A DNA stretch of 64,000 nucleotides from positions 1 to 64,000 of the forward strand of contig CAWUIM010000007.1 of assembly GCA_963922595.1 (NCBI GenBank), given 5' to 3'. This stretch comes from JAJFFW01 sp963922595. GTDB taxonomy: Bacteria > Pseudomonadota > Alphaproteobacteria > Caulobacterales > Parvularculaceae. Position 1 is the stretch's first letter. Each line of letters starts with the position of its first letter. A program made the translations under genes and the position numbers. The notes under the pieces are model-generated. The model saw nothing but the letters and a program-made list of their open reading frames with translations. It was not told where the DNA came from and did not search any database. Shown here piece after piece: positions 7,789-16,653 of the stretch.

Positions 7789-9918
7789 CTATCTGTCCGC
7801 TTTTTCTTCTTTCGGTATTTCCTTGCCGGTCTCCTGATCGACGACTTTCATGGAAAGACGCACTTTCCCGCGATCGTCAAAGCCAAGGAGCTTGACCCAA
7901 ACTTCGTCGCCTTCCTTGACGACGTCGGTGGTTTTTTCCGGTCGGCCATCGTTTAACTGGGAGATATGGACAAGGCCGTCGCGGGCGCCGAAGAAATTGA
8001 CGAAAGCGCCGAAGTCCATTGTTTTCACCACTTTGCCTTTGTAGATCTCACCGACTTCCGGTTCGGCCACAATGGAATGAATCCATTTGCGCGCGGCTTC
8101 GATCGATTCCTTGTCGCTGGAGGCAATCTTGATGAGGCCCTCATCGTCAATGTTCACCTTGGCGCCGGTCTCCTCGACGATCTGGCGAATGACTTTACCG
8201 CCGGTGCCGATCACTTCGCGGATTTTATCCGTGGCGATCTGCATCGTCTCAATACGCGGGGCGTATTCGCCAAGATCGCCGCGCGCATTGTCGAGGGCTT
8301 TCGCCATCTCGCCGAGAATATGCATGCGACCATCTTTCGCCTGGGCGAGCGCCTGGCGCATGATTTCCTCAGTGATGCCGGCGATCTTGATGTCCATCTG
8401 CAGGGACGTGACGCCTGCTTCCGACCCGGCGACCTTAAAGTCCATATCGCCGAGATGGTCCTCGTCGCCAAGGATGTCGGAGAGAACGGCGAACCGTTCG
8501 CCTTCCAGGATAAGGCCCATGGCGATGCCGGCCACCGGGCGTTTTACGGGAACGCCGGCGTCCATCATGGCGAGCGATGAGCCGCAAACGGTCGCCATGG
8601 AAGACGAGCCGTTGGACTCAGTGATTTCCGAAACCAGCCGGATCACGTAGGGGAACTCCTCCTGAGACGGAAGAACGGCCCGCACCGCGCGCCAGGCGAG
8701 TTTGCCGTGGCCGATTTCACGGCGTCCCGTGCCGCCCATGCGGCCTACTTCGCCGACCGAATAGGGCGGGAAGTTGTAGTGCAGCATGAACGTTTCACGA
8801 TAGGTGCCTGCAAGGCTGTCGATGAATTGCTCATCTTCCCCGGTGCCGAGCGTCGCCACCACGAGCGCTTGCGTTTCACCGCGCGTGAAGAGCGATGAGC
8901 CGTGCGTGCGAGGCAGAACGCCTGCTTCGGCCACAATCGGGCGCACCGTTTTGGTGTCGCGGCCGTCGATGCGCTCGCCTGTGTCGAGAATGCCGCCACG
9001 GACAATGTCGGACTCAATGCTTTTGAAAAGGCCGGCGACAACCGCTTTGTCGAGCGCGTCTTCGGCTTCTTCATTGCACAGCGCCTCGACGGCTTTGTTT
9101 TTCGCCTCGTTGATTTTTTCAACGCGAGTCTGCTTGATGCGCTCCTTGTACGCTGCTTTTACGTCAGCTTCCACAAGGTCGCGCACTTTGCCGGCGTGGG
9201 CGGAGTGGTCCGGAGCCGTAAAGTCCCACGGCTCCTTGGCGCTGTCTTCTGCGAAATCGATAATGAAGTTGATCGCTTCCTTGGCGGCCGCGTGGCCGGC
9301 CATGACGGCGCCGAGCATTACGTCTTCAGAAAGCTCCTTCGCCTCGGACTCCACCATCATCACGGCGTCGCTGGTGCCCGCCATAACGAGGTCGAGGTCG
9401 CTTTCAGGAAGCTCTTCGATCGTCGGGTTAATCAGATATTCGCCGTCTTTGTAGCCGACGCGCGCCGCGCCGATGGGGCCGAGGAACGGAATGCCGGAGA
9501 CCGTCAGCGCCGCTGACACAGCGATCATCGCGACCACGTCCGGGTCGTTTTCGAGGTCATGGGACAGGACTTGCGCCACCACCAGTACTTCGTTTTTGAA
9601 ACCTTTAGCGAAGAGCGGGCGGATCGGGCGGTCGATGAGGCGCGAGGTGAGCGTCTCTTTTTCCGTAGGCCGACCTTCGCGCTTAAAGTATCCGCCGGGC
9701 ACGCGGCCTGCAGCGTAGAATTTTTCCTGATAGTGAACCGTCAGGGGGAAGAAATCGAAAGCCGGGTTGGCTTCTTTCGCGCCGACGACGGTCGCCAGCA
9801 CAGTGGTTTCACCATAGGTGGCGAGAACAGCGCCGTCGGCCTGGCGCGCCACGCGGCCCGTTTCAAGCGTCAGCGTGCGTCCGCCCCATTGCATCGATTT
9901 TTTCGTAATATCAAACAT
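7789..9918 (-). CDS. pnp: polyribonucleotide nucleotidyltransferase (PNPase)
   Basis: A 709-residue phosphorolytic 3'-5' exoribonuclease that degrades mRNA as a trimer, often within the degradosome. In order: RNase PH domain 1, the all-alpha linker, RNase PH domain 2 (with FTRGETQALV and the conserved GTGRREIGHG), a KH domain with GTGG near residue 571, and an S1 domain with GEIYKGKV and FGAFVNF near the C-terminus. ATG at 9918 starts the usual MFDI; the frame extends 15 codons upstream but without family similarity. A short CCGCC/GGCGG hairpin at 9938-9953 lies in the leader; pnp leaders are sites of autoregulation in enterobacteria, so it may matter. A terminator separates it from the upstream SDR gene. 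Confidence 0.97.
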   Translation of the reverse strand: MFDITKKSMQWGGRTLTLETGRVARQADGAVLATYGETTVLATVVGAKEANPAFDFFPLTVHYQEKFYAAGRVPGGYFKREGRPTEKETLTSRLIDRPIRPLFAKGFKNEVLVVAQVLSHDLENDPDVVAMIAVSAALTVSGIPFLGPIGAARVGYKDGEYLINPTIEELPESDLDLVMAGTSDAVMMVESEAKELSEDVMLGAVMAGHAAAKEAINFIIDFAEDSAKEPWDFTAPDHSAHAGKVRDLVEADVKAAYKERIKQTRVEKINEAKNKAVEALCNEEAEDALDKAVVAGLFKSIESDIVRGGILDTGERIDGRDTKTVRPIVAEAGVLPRTHGSSLFTRGETQALVVATLGTGEDEQFIDSLAGTYRETFMLHYNFPPYSVGEVGRMGGTGRREIGHGKLAWRAVRAVLPSQEEFPYVIRLVSEITESNGSSSMATVCGSSLAMMDAGVPVKRPVAGIAMGLILEGERFAVLSDILGDEDHLGDMDFKVAGSEAGVTSLQMDIKIAGITEEIMRQALAQAKDGRMHILGEMAKALDNARGDLGEYAPRIETMQIATDKIREVIGTGGKVIRQIVEETGAKVNIDDEGLIKIASSDKESIEAARKWIHSIVAEPEVGEIYKGKVVKTMDFGAFVNFFGARDGLVHISQLNDGRPEKTTDVVKEGDEVWVKLLGFDDRGKVRLSMKVVDQETGKEIPKEEKADR

Positions 9919-10012
9919 ATCGTTTCTTCTTTCATGTCCGCCCCGCAAGGCGGCTTTCGTCAAAATCGCGCTTCGCCGGATTGCAAAACGCGTCGTTTAA
10001 CAGCGCCATATA

Positions 10013-10041
10013 AAAACGCCGCCCGTTCGGAGCGGCGTTTT
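10013..10041 (-). terminator. terminator after the SDR gene
   Basis: The stem AAAACGCCGC (10013-10022) pairs with GCGGCGTTTT (10032-10041) around a 9-base loop. On the minus strand it ends in TTTTTA. It begins two bases beyond the SDR stop, so pnp probably has its own promoter in the 95 bases before its start. Confidence 0.85.
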
Positions 10042-10043
10042 GC

Positions 10044-10832
10044 TTATCGCGGCTGCATTCTGATGGCGCCGTCCAGTCGGAGCGTTTCGCCATTGATCAT
10101 GGTATTTCGGCATATCTCCAGAGCGAGGGAGGCATATTCTTCGGGTTTGCCGAGCCGTTTAGGGAAGGGGACCATCGCCCCCAGCGCGTCCTGCACTTTC
10201 TGGTCCATGCCCGCCATCATTGGCGTCCAGAAGATACCGGGCGCAATCGTATTGCAACGCACGCCTGCGTTCATGAGATCGCGGGCGACCGGCAAGGTCA
10301 TGCCGACGACGCCGCCTTTGGAGGCGGAGTAGGCCGCCTGGCCGATCTGCCCTTCGAACGCGGCCACGGACGCCGTGTTGATAATAACGCCGCGCTCGCC
10401 GTCTTCCATCGGATCGAGCTTTTCAACTTCTTCTGCAAACAGACGAATGCAGTTGAAGGTCCCGATGAGATTGACGTCGATGACCTTGCGGAAGGCGTCA
10501 AGCGAATGGACGACGCGCGGGCCGTCCGGGTTGTTGCGGTCTTTATTGCCGCTGACCTTTTGCCCAATCGCGATGCCGGCGCAGTTAACGAGAATGCGCG
10601 GGCCCCCGATGGCGGATACGGTCTTGGCGAGGGCTGCTTTGGCGCTCTCTTCGCTCGCCACGTCGACCTTGCAGAAAACGCCGCCGAGTTTTTTCGCGAG
10701 CGCTTCGCCTTTTTCTTCGTTGAGATCCCAGAGCGCGACCTTCACGCCCGCTTCGCTTAACGCTTCGGCGGTGGCGCCGCCTAATCCTGAGGCGCCGCCG
10801 GTGATGATGGCTGAATGACCGGAAAGTTTCAT
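10044..10832 (-). CDS. short-chain dehydrogenase, 3-hydroxyacyl-CoA dehydrogenase type-2 like
   Basis: A 262-residue NAD-dependent oxidoreductase of the SDR superfamily. It shows the nucleotide-binding TGGASGLGG near residues 12-20, the structural NCAG motif, the catalytic serine region INTASVAAFEG, and the active-site pair Tyr168-x3-Lys172. The stretch VAAFEGQIGQAAYSASKG is typical of HSD17B10-like 3-hydroxyacyl-CoA dehydrogenases, so a role in beta-oxidation of short or branched acyl-CoA is likely but not shown. ATG at 10832 has GAAAGGG upstream; a TTG six bases earlier is less likely. It sits between rpsO and pnp, two genes that are usually neighbours. Confidence 0.9.
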   Translation of the reverse strand: MKLSGHSAIITGGASGLGGATAEALSEAGVKVALWDLNEEKGEALAKKLGGVFCKVDVASEESAKAALAKTVSAIGGPRILVNCAGIAIGQKVSGNKDRNNPDGPRVVHSLDAFRKVIDVNLIGTFNCIRLFAEEVEKLDPMEDGERGVIINTASVAAFEGQIGQAAYSASKGGVVGMTLPVARDLMNAGVRCNTIAPGIFWTPMMAGMDQKVQDALGAMVPFPKRLGKPEEYASLALEICRNTMINGETLRLDGAIRMQPR

Positions 10833-10920
10833 GAGCAATACCCTTTCATCATGATCGTCCGCCGGATTGCGGGCGATCTCGTCTCAAGCGCGCCGGAACG
10901 ATGCCAGCGCGTGGGGCACC

Positions 10921-11190
10921 TTAACGGCGCAGGCCGAGGCGTTCGATCAGCGATTGATACCGCGCGGCGTCCTTGCCCTTCACGTAATCGAGAAGGCGGC
11001 GGCGCTGGGAGACCATTTTCAGGAGCCCGCGCCGGGAGTGGTTGTCTTTTTTGTGGCCTTTGAAGTGTTCGGTGAGGTTGGCGATGCGTTCGGAAAGGAT
11101 CGCGACCTGGACCTCCGGCGAGCCTGTGTCGCCGTCTTTTGTTCCATATTCTTTGATAAGCGCAGCCTTACGCTCGGGCGCAATAGACAT
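10921..11190 (-). CDS. rpsO: 30S ribosomal protein S15
   Basis: An 89-residue primary 16S rRNA-binding protein. The sequence is canonical: MSIAPERKAAL, then TGSPEVQVAILSERI, the HFKGHKKDNHSRRGLL loop that contacts rRNA, and a final RYQSLIERLGLRR. The start has GGAGAAAT a few bases upstream. Some S15 proteins repress their own translation through the leader; no such structure was identified here. The region 11191-11360 between this gene and the divergent permease gene must hold promoters for both. Confidence 0.98.
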   Translation of the reverse strand: MSIAPERKAALIKEYGTKDGDTGSPEVQVAILSERIANLTEHFKGHKKDNHSRRGLLKMVSQRRRLLDYVKGKDAARYQSLIERLGLRR

Positions 11191-11360
11191 ATTATTTCTC
11201 CGCGGCGTCCCCTGAAAATAATGGCCCCGCCAGGACGCCGTCCAGCGAGGTCAGACCTTGATCGGCGGTGTATGAGCGAAAAGCGGCGTGAATGCAAGGG
11301 AAGTTTTGCGCGCCTCCGTCCCCGTTTGTGTCTTTGGTTTCAGGCGCCTAGGGTGCGCCG

Positions 11361-12635
11361 ATGGGGTCATTTGAAAATCTCACCGAAGATTACGCCACCG
11401 AGCCCGTGCCGCAGGAAAAAACCTATAGCGGGTGGCGGGTCGGCTTTATTCTCGGTGGGATTGGCATTGCGCTGCCGGCGCTTTTGAGCGGCGCGGAAGT
11501 GGGCAAGGCGCTCGGCTACGAGAAAAGCCTCGCCGCCTTCACGGTCGCCGGGATTCTGGTGACCGGGCTTGCGGTTCTCTCGGGCTGGGTGGGGATGCGC
11601 TCGCGCCTTTCCACCTACATGTTGCTGCGTTTTTCGTTCGGGACCATGGGCGCGCGCCTTGTTAGTCTCACGTTTGCGCTGGCCCAATTCGGATGGTTCG
11701 GGGTCAACGCCTATTTTTTCGGCGCGGCCGCGTCGAGCGCCGGCGAGGCGACGCTCGGCCTTGGCCTTTCCGGCGACGCATACATCGTTTTCGGCGGCGT
11801 CCTGATGACGGCCGCGACCGTGTTCGGGTTCAAAGCGCTCGACAAGCTCGCCATGGTCGTCTTCCCGCTGATGGTCACCATGCTCGCGGTGATGACAGCG
11901 CAAACCTTTGCGGGCGCGACGCCGGCGGAGATTTTTGCGCTGCCGGGCGACGCGTCCATGTCGTTCGGCCAGGCGGTGACGGCGCTGGCCGGCGGGATCA
12001 TTGTCGGCGTGTTGCTTGTTCCCGATCTGACGCGGTATGCGCGCGGGCCTGTGGACGTGGTGATCGCCGTCTTGATCGCGCTGGCGATCATCGAGCCGCT
12101 GGTTCATGTGGCGGCTTCCGGGCCGGCGCTGCGCTATGGCGAAACCGATCCGTTGGCGCTGATGCTTGCGGCGGGGCTCGGGACGGCGGCCTTTTTCTTT
12201 CTGATCGTCGCGAGCCTGACCACTAATGCGGTCAATCTCTATGGGTCGGGCCTTTCGCTCGCCGCCGTTTTCCCAAGGGTGCAAGAATGGGTGTTCATTA
12301 TCGCCGCCGGGGTCATCGGCACGGGCCTCGCCATCTTCGATATCAGCGCGGTGTTTATCGACTTTCTAGTGTGGCAGAGCGTAATCTTTTCCTCAGTGCT
12401 CGGTGTTTATGTGGTTGACTTTTTTCTGGTGAAGAAGGGCGATTATTCTCTTTCTGCCCTCACCGGCGCGCCGCTTTTTTCCGGCTCGGCCTTTGCTGCC
12501 TGGGCGATCGGCGCGGCGATCTCTGGATTAACGTATACGGAGCGCTTTTCGTTAACGGGCATGTCCAATCTCGACGGGGTGATCGTGGCGGCGCTCCTCT
12601 ATTTTCTGTTGAATAAGACGTTCGGAAAGGGGTGA
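11361..12635 (+). CDS. NCS1-family permease (cytosine/hydantoin-type)
   Basis: A 424-residue inner-membrane transporter with about twelve hydrophobic helices. It begins with a short cytoplasmic tail and then SGWRVGFILGGIGIALPALL, the arrangement of CodB/Mhp1-like NCS1 carriers; the PDLTRYAR stretch near residue 220 is a family hallmark. NCS1 members bring in cytosine, hydantoins, allantoin, uracil or thiamine with Na+ or H+. ATG at 11361 follows AGGGTG. It is the first gene of a three-gene plus-strand operon with a HyuA-like protein and a DUF917 protein, so a cyclic amide or related N-heterocycle is the likely substrate; that link is inferred from context. Confidence 0.88.
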   Translation: MGSFENLTEDYATEPVPQEKTYSGWRVGFILGGIGIALPALLSGAEVGKALGYEKSLAAFTVAGILVTGLAVLSGWVGMRSRLSTYMLLRFSFGTMGARLVSLTFALAQFGWFGVNAYFFGAAASSAGEATLGLGLSGDAYIVFGGVLMTAATVFGFKALDKLAMVVFPLMVTMLAVMTAQTFAGATPAEIFALPGDASMSFGQAVTALAGGIIVGVLLVPDLTRYARGPVDVVIAVLIALAIIEPLVHVAASGPALRYGETDPLALMLAAGLGTAAFFFLIVASLTTNAVNLYGSGLSLAAVFPRVQEWVFIIAAGVIGTGLAIFDISAVFIDFLVWQSVIFSSVLGVYVVDFFLVKKGDYSLSALTGAPLFSGSAFAAWAIGAAISGLTYTERFSLTGMSNLDGVIVAALLYFLLNKTFGKG

Positions 12636-12638
12636 CCC

Positions 12639-14207
12639 ATGCGCATCGGGGTAGATGTCGGCGGCACGCACACAGATGCGGTCATTATGGACGGCGCGTC
12701 GCTTGTGGCGGTGACAAAAGCGCTGACCTCCGCCGACATCGCCAGCGGGGTCATCGAAGCGGTGCGCGCGGTGCTGGCGCAATCCGGCCTTGCCGCACCG
12801 GCGATCAAGATGATCACCATCGGCACCACGCAATTCACGAACGCAATTGTCGAGCGGCGCGAACTTAGCCCGGTGGCGGCGTTGCGCATCGGCGCGCAAT
12901 CCTCGGCGGCATTGCCCATCGGCGCCAAATGGCCGGCTGATATTAGCGCCGCCGCCATCCTTTCCGGCGCGATGGCTGATGGCGGCCACGAATATGACGG
13001 AACGCCGATTACGCCGCTTGACGACGCAGCCATCGAGGGCGCAATTGCGGCGGCGGCAGCCGCCGGCGCTGAAGCGGTCGCCGTCACATCGGTTTTCGCC
13101 ACCGCTAATCCTGATGCGGAGAAAAATATTGCGGAAAAAGTCCGACAGCGATTGCCCGGCGCCGCGCTTTCGCTATCTCACGAGTTGGGGCGGATTGGGC
13201 TTTACCAGCGCGAAAACGCGACGATCCTAAACGCGGCGTTGATGGCGCTCGCAGAGAAAGTCGTAACGGCTTTCGAAGACGCATTCGCCGCGCTGTCGCT
13301 GTCGTGCCCGCTGTTTCTCAGCCAGAATGACGGCACGCTGATGTCCGCGGATTATGCGCGCCGCTATCCGGTGTTCACCTTTTCATCAGGCCCCACCAAT
13401 TCCATGCGCGGCGCGGCCTATCTCAGTGGTCTCGCCAACGCCATGGTCGTCGATGTGGGCGGCACCACATCGGATGTCGGCATGCTCATCGACGGCTTTC
13501 CGCGGCCATCGGGCACAGCGGTCGAGATCGGCGGCGTACTGACAAATTTTCGAATGCCGGACGTGCTGGCGCTTGGTCTTGGCGGCGGGTCGATTGTGAG
13601 CGCCGACGGCGCGCGCGTCGGCCCCCAATCGGTGGGCCGTGATCTCGTGCGTGAGGCACGCCTGTTTGGCGGCGACGTCTTGACGGCGAGCGATGTGGCT
13701 GTGGCGGCGGGGCGCGCTGACTTTGGCGACAAGACCCACGTGTCGAACCTCGACCCGGCGGTGGTCGCCCGCGCGAGCGAGGCCATGAGCGCCATGCTGG
13801 CCCGCGGCGTCGACAGGATGAAGACAAGCGCAGAGCCCGCGCCGCTTATCGTTGTCGGCGGCGGCGGGTTTCTCGCCCCCGATACGCTACAGGGCGTCAG
13901 CGAGGTCATCCGCCCACAGCACGCTGGCGTCGCCAACGCCATCGGTGCGGCCTTCGCCCAAATCGGCGGCGAAGCGGAGGTCATCTATAGCGCCTCGACG
14001 CGTCCGCGCGATGAAGCGCTTGCGGCCGCCAAAAAGCGCGCCGCCGAACGGGCGATTGGCGCGGGCGCGGATGCGCAAACGACGGATATTGTAGAGGTGG
14101 AAGAAACGCCGATGAGTTATATGTCGGAGCCGGGCGCAGTGATCCGGGTGAAAGCGGTTGGCGATGCGGATCTGTCGCGGTTCGCCGCGCAAACGGGGGC
14201 GTCATGA
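12639..14207 (+). CDS. hydantoinase/oxoprolinase-family protein (HyuA-like)
   Basis: A 522-residue protein of the hydantoinase A / 5-oxoprolinase family, which uses ATP to open cyclic amide rings. The N-terminus RIGVDVGGTHTDAVIMDG is the first phosphate loop of the actin-like ATPase fold; TIGTTQFTNA and a second phosphate loop VVDVGGTTSDVGM near residue 270 follow, then a GLGGGSIV segment. At 522 residues it lacks the C-terminal region of full HyuA or oxoprolinase chains, as in the short subgroup that travels with DUF917. It starts three bases after the permease and overlaps the DUF917 gene by ATGA, so all three are co-translated. Substrate unknown. Confidence 0.87.
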   Translation: MRIGVDVGGTHTDAVIMDGASLVAVTKALTSADIASGVIEAVRAVLAQSGLAAPAIKMITIGTTQFTNAIVERRELSPVAALRIGAQSSAALPIGAKWPADISAAAILSGAMADGGHEYDGTPITPLDDAAIEGAIAAAAAAGAEAVAVTSVFATANPDAEKNIAEKVRQRLPGAALSLSHELGRIGLYQRENATILNAALMALAEKVVTAFEDAFAALSLSCPLFLSQNDGTLMSADYARRYPVFTFSSGPTNSMRGAAYLSGLANAMVVDVGGTTSDVGMLIDGFPRPSGTAVEIGGVLTNFRMPDVLALGLGGGSIVSADGARVGPQSVGRDLVREARLFGGDVLTASDVAVAAGRADFGDKTHVSNLDPAVVARASEAMSAMLARGVDRMKTSAEPAPLIVVGGGGFLAPDTLQGVSEVIRPQHAGVANAIGAAFAQIGGEAEVIYSASTRPRDEALAAAKKRAAERAIGAGADAQTTDIVEVEETPMSYMSEPGAVIRVKAVGDADLSRFAAQTGAS

Positions 14208-15292
14208 AAATCGAATCCGCTGATATCGCCGACATCGCCCTTGGCGGCGCCTTTCTCGCCACCGGCGGCGGCGGCGATACGCTCATCGGCGAAATCACGG
14301 CCGAAGCCGCCTTGCGCACGCATGGGCCGGTGACGCTTGCAGCGCTCGACGAGGTTGGAGACGACGCGCTCATCGTTCCGATCGGCGCCGTCGGCTCGCC
14401 GACAATTATGCTCGAAAAACCGTCAAACGGTCGTGAGGCCGGCTGGGCGCTTGACGCGCTCGAAAGCTTCCTGGGGCGCAAGGCTGACGCTCTCATCGCT
14501 TTTGAGGCAGGCGGCATGAATGCGCTGATCCCGTTTTGTCTCGCCGCCGAACGGGGATTGCCGGTGCTTGACGCCGACGGCATGGGGCGCGCCTTCCCGG
14601 AAATTCAGATGGAGAGTTTTTCGATTTATGGCGTGTCGGCGACGCCGCTGGCGCTGGCGTCCGAGCTTGGGGACCGGATGATCCTTGACCATGTGCGCTC
14701 GCCGGAACTCGCCGAACGGCTGATCCGGCATTTTTGCATGGACGCCGGCGGCGGTCAGTGCATCAGCGCGGAACATGTGATGGACGGCGCCACAGCCCGG
14801 CGCGCCGCTGTGCCCGGCACGATTTCATTGTGCCTGGAGATTGGACGTCTCTTGCAGGAGAACGCTAATCAACTGCCAGTTTTCCTCAGCAAGCTGACGA
14901 CGTTACTGGAGCCGACCCATTATGGTGAAGTGCGGAAAATCTTTGAGGGCAAGGTCACGGACATCGCCCGGCGCTTGGAGGGCGGTTATGATTATGGCGA
15001 TCTGCGCCTTGCGCCATTCGACGACAGTGCGACGATGGAAATCCGTATCAAGAATGAATATCTGCTGGCGCTGATCGGCGATAGGCCGGTCGCGATGACG
15101 CCTGACCTCATCTGCGTGCTTGATATGGAAACCGGCCGCCCGATCACGGCGGAAACGCTTCGCTATGGCCAGCGCGTGACGGTGATCGCCATTGGCGCGC
15201 CGGCCCTGATGCGCACGCCTCGCGCCCTCGCAGTGGTGGCGCCGCGAAATTTCGGCTTTGACTATGATTATACGCCGCTGGAAGCGCTCTGA
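14204..15292 (+). CDS. DUF917-family protein
   Basis: A 362-residue soluble protein matching the DUF917 family: opening IADIALGGAFLATGGGGD, then AVGSPTIMLEKP, FEAGGMNALIP and GLPVLDADGMGRAFPEIQM. The last motif, rich in Asp and Glu, suggests a metal or ligand site. The family has no proven activity but is repeatedly found beside short HyuA-like proteins and transporters. Its ATG overlaps the stop of the HyuA-like gene by four bases. In the HyuA/HyuB enzymes the partner is HyuB; here DUF917 takes that place, so the two may form one enzyme. That is inference. Confidence 0.87.
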   Translation: MKIESADIADIALGGAFLATGGGGDTLIGEITAEAALRTHGPVTLAALDEVGDDALIVPIGAVGSPTIMLEKPSNGREAGWALDALESFLGRKADALIAFEAGGMNALIPFCLAAERGLPVLDADGMGRAFPEIQMESFSIYGVSATPLALASELGDRMILDHVRSPELAERLIRHFCMDAGGGQCISAEHVMDGATARRAAVPGTISLCLEIGRLLQENANQLPVFLSKLTTLLEPTHYGEVRKIFEGKVTDIARRLEGGYDYGDLRLAPFDDSATMEIRIKNEYLLALIGDRPVAMTPDLICVLDMETGRPITAETLRYGQRVTVIAIGAPALMRTPRALAVVAPRNFGFDYDYTPLEAL

Positions 15293-15309
15293 CCCCAGCG
15301 TCTGATCTG

Positions 15310-15336
15310 TTCCCGCATTCGGGGAAATCTTTTTTT
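15310..15336 (+). terminator. probable terminator of the permease/HyuA/DUF917 operon
   Basis: A short stem TTCCC (15310-15314) with GGGAA (15322-15326) is followed by ATC and seven T residues. It begins 18 bases after the DUF917 stop. The stem is short, so the call is moderate. Confidence 0.6.
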
Positions 15337-15486
15337 CAGATCGCCTCAATATTGGCCGCGCCCCGTTGCGCTGGAACCTGCGCCGTTAAAGGCTTTGTGG
15401 CAGATACTGGACAATTTGTGGGAAACTTATCTTCCCCCTCCGTCACGCCTCGTAAGATGACGGGCGTCGGCGTCAGATGCGTCGGC

Positions 15487-15518
15487 CCCGCTGGCGCGTG
15501 GTTTCGCGCCTCAGCGGG
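15487..15518. repeat. GC-rich inverted repeat in the DUF917-truB gap
   Basis: CCCGCTG (15487-15493) plus GCGCG (15494-15498) pair with CGCGC (15505-15509) and CAGCGGG (15512-15518), with a two-base bulge. The 275-base gap 15293-15567 lies between two converging genes; no gene was seen in it. A 12-base palindrome GCGGCGCGCCGC follows at 15544-15555. The hairpins lack a proper T-run on the minus strand, so how truB transcription ends is unclear. Confidence 0.5.
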
Positions 15519-15567
15519 CGCTCTTTGACATTTTGGTTTTTTCGCGGCGCGCCGCTCTTGTGCGCCG

Positions 15568-16500
15568 TTACAAATTGAAGACGCGCACCGGCTTCAATTT
15601 TAGTCCGTCTAGGGCGCAAATCGCCACCGGGTCGCCATGGAGGCTGGCGAGCACTTCGGGGATGAACCCGGCGCGCTCACCGCGCACGCCCTTGGCGGCC
15701 GCGGGTGCGATGACGGCGGCTTGTCCGCGTTTGAGCTTTTCCGCTTCCGCGCCGGAGACCGCCGTTTGCGGCATGGCGGCGAGGGCGGCGTCGATCCCGA
15801 GCAGGGTTTCATCGCGATCGGCGGGCGCTTCGAACGCCTCAAGGTCCGCAACCGTGACCCCGTCTTCCGCAAGGAAGGGGCCGACGGCGAGACGGCGCAA
15901 CGCGCTCACATGGCCTTCGGTCCCCATGGCTTTGGCCATATCGCGCACCAGCGCGCGCACATAGGCGCCTTTCCCGGTCACGGCTTCAAAAACGGCGGTG
16001 TCTTCGTCGGGCGTCTCGACCAGGATCAATTCGTGAATGTCGATCGTCCGTGTAGGCAACTCGACCGTCTCGCCGGTGCGCGCTTTGTCGTAGGCGCGCT
16101 CGCCGTCGATTTTGATGGCGGAAAATTGCGGCGGCGTCTGGTCGATTTCCCCGGTGAAGTCGGGGAGAACGGCCTCAATGTCGGCGGCGCTTGGGCGATG
16201 ATCGGACGCGGCGATCACCTCGCCTTCGGCGTCGTCGGTCGTCGTGGTCTCGCCCCAGCGCGCGGTGAAGCGGTAGCGCTTTTCAGCGTCCATAATGTAG
16301 GGAACCGTCTTTGTCGCTTCGCCGAAGGCGATCGGCAACACGCCCGTGGCGAGCGGGTCAAGCGTGCCCGCATGGCCGGCCTTTTGCGCTTGAAACAGCC
16401 ATTTCGCCTTCGAGACGGCTTCGGTGGAGCCGACGTCATACGCTTTGTCGAGGATCAGCCAACCCGAAACCGGGCGGCCCTTTTTATTGCGTCTTCCCAT
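15568..16500 (-). CDS. truB: tRNA pseudouridine(55) synthase TruB
   Basis: A 310-residue enzyme that converts U55 of the tRNA T-loop to pseudouridine. The catalytic motif GTLDPLATG places the nucleophile at Asp48, and the N-terminal GWLILDKAYDVGST and the later KIDGERAYDKAR match the family. ATG at 16500 begins MGRRNKKGRPVSG, a normal alphaproteobacterial start; the frame is open further upstream but encodes no recognisable extension. It lies downstream of rbfA on the same strand, as usual, but with a lipoprotein gene between. Confidence 0.96.
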   Translation of the reverse strand: MGRRNKKGRPVSGWLILDKAYDVGSTEAVSKAKWLFQAQKAGHAGTLDPLATGVLPIAFGEATKTVPYIMDAEKRYRFTARWGETTTTDDAEGEVIAASDHRPSAADIEAVLPDFTGEIDQTPPQFSAIKIDGERAYDKARTGETVELPTRTIDIHELILVETPDEDTAVFEAVTGKGAYVRALVRDMAKAMGTEGHVSALRRLAVGPFLAEDGVTVADLEAFEAPADRDETLLGIDAALAAMPQTAVSGAEAEKLKRGQAAVIAPAAAKGVRGERAGFIPEVLASLHGDPVAICALDGLKLKPVRVFNL

Positions 16501-16653
16501 GTGTGATCCGTTTAGCGCCCGAGCCCGGATTGGACGGGGTAGGGCCGATTGAAAGCCGCCCATGAAAACCGCGGGCGGCGGCGCTGTTCAAACCACTAAG
16601 CGGGCCGCGCCGTCAAGCGGGAGAGACGCCGATAACGTCAGAGTTTGCAGTTT

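Noticed and set aside
11367..12284. Long open frame of about 305 codons on the minus strand
   Set aside because: It lies wholly opposite the NCS1 permease gene and encodes Arg/His/Gln-rich sequence without family features, the usual shadow of a GC-rich coding strand.
15544..15555. Palindrome GCGGCGCGCCGC as truB terminator
   Set aside because: On the minus strand it is followed by an A-run, not a T-run, so it does not fit a rho-independent terminator for truB.
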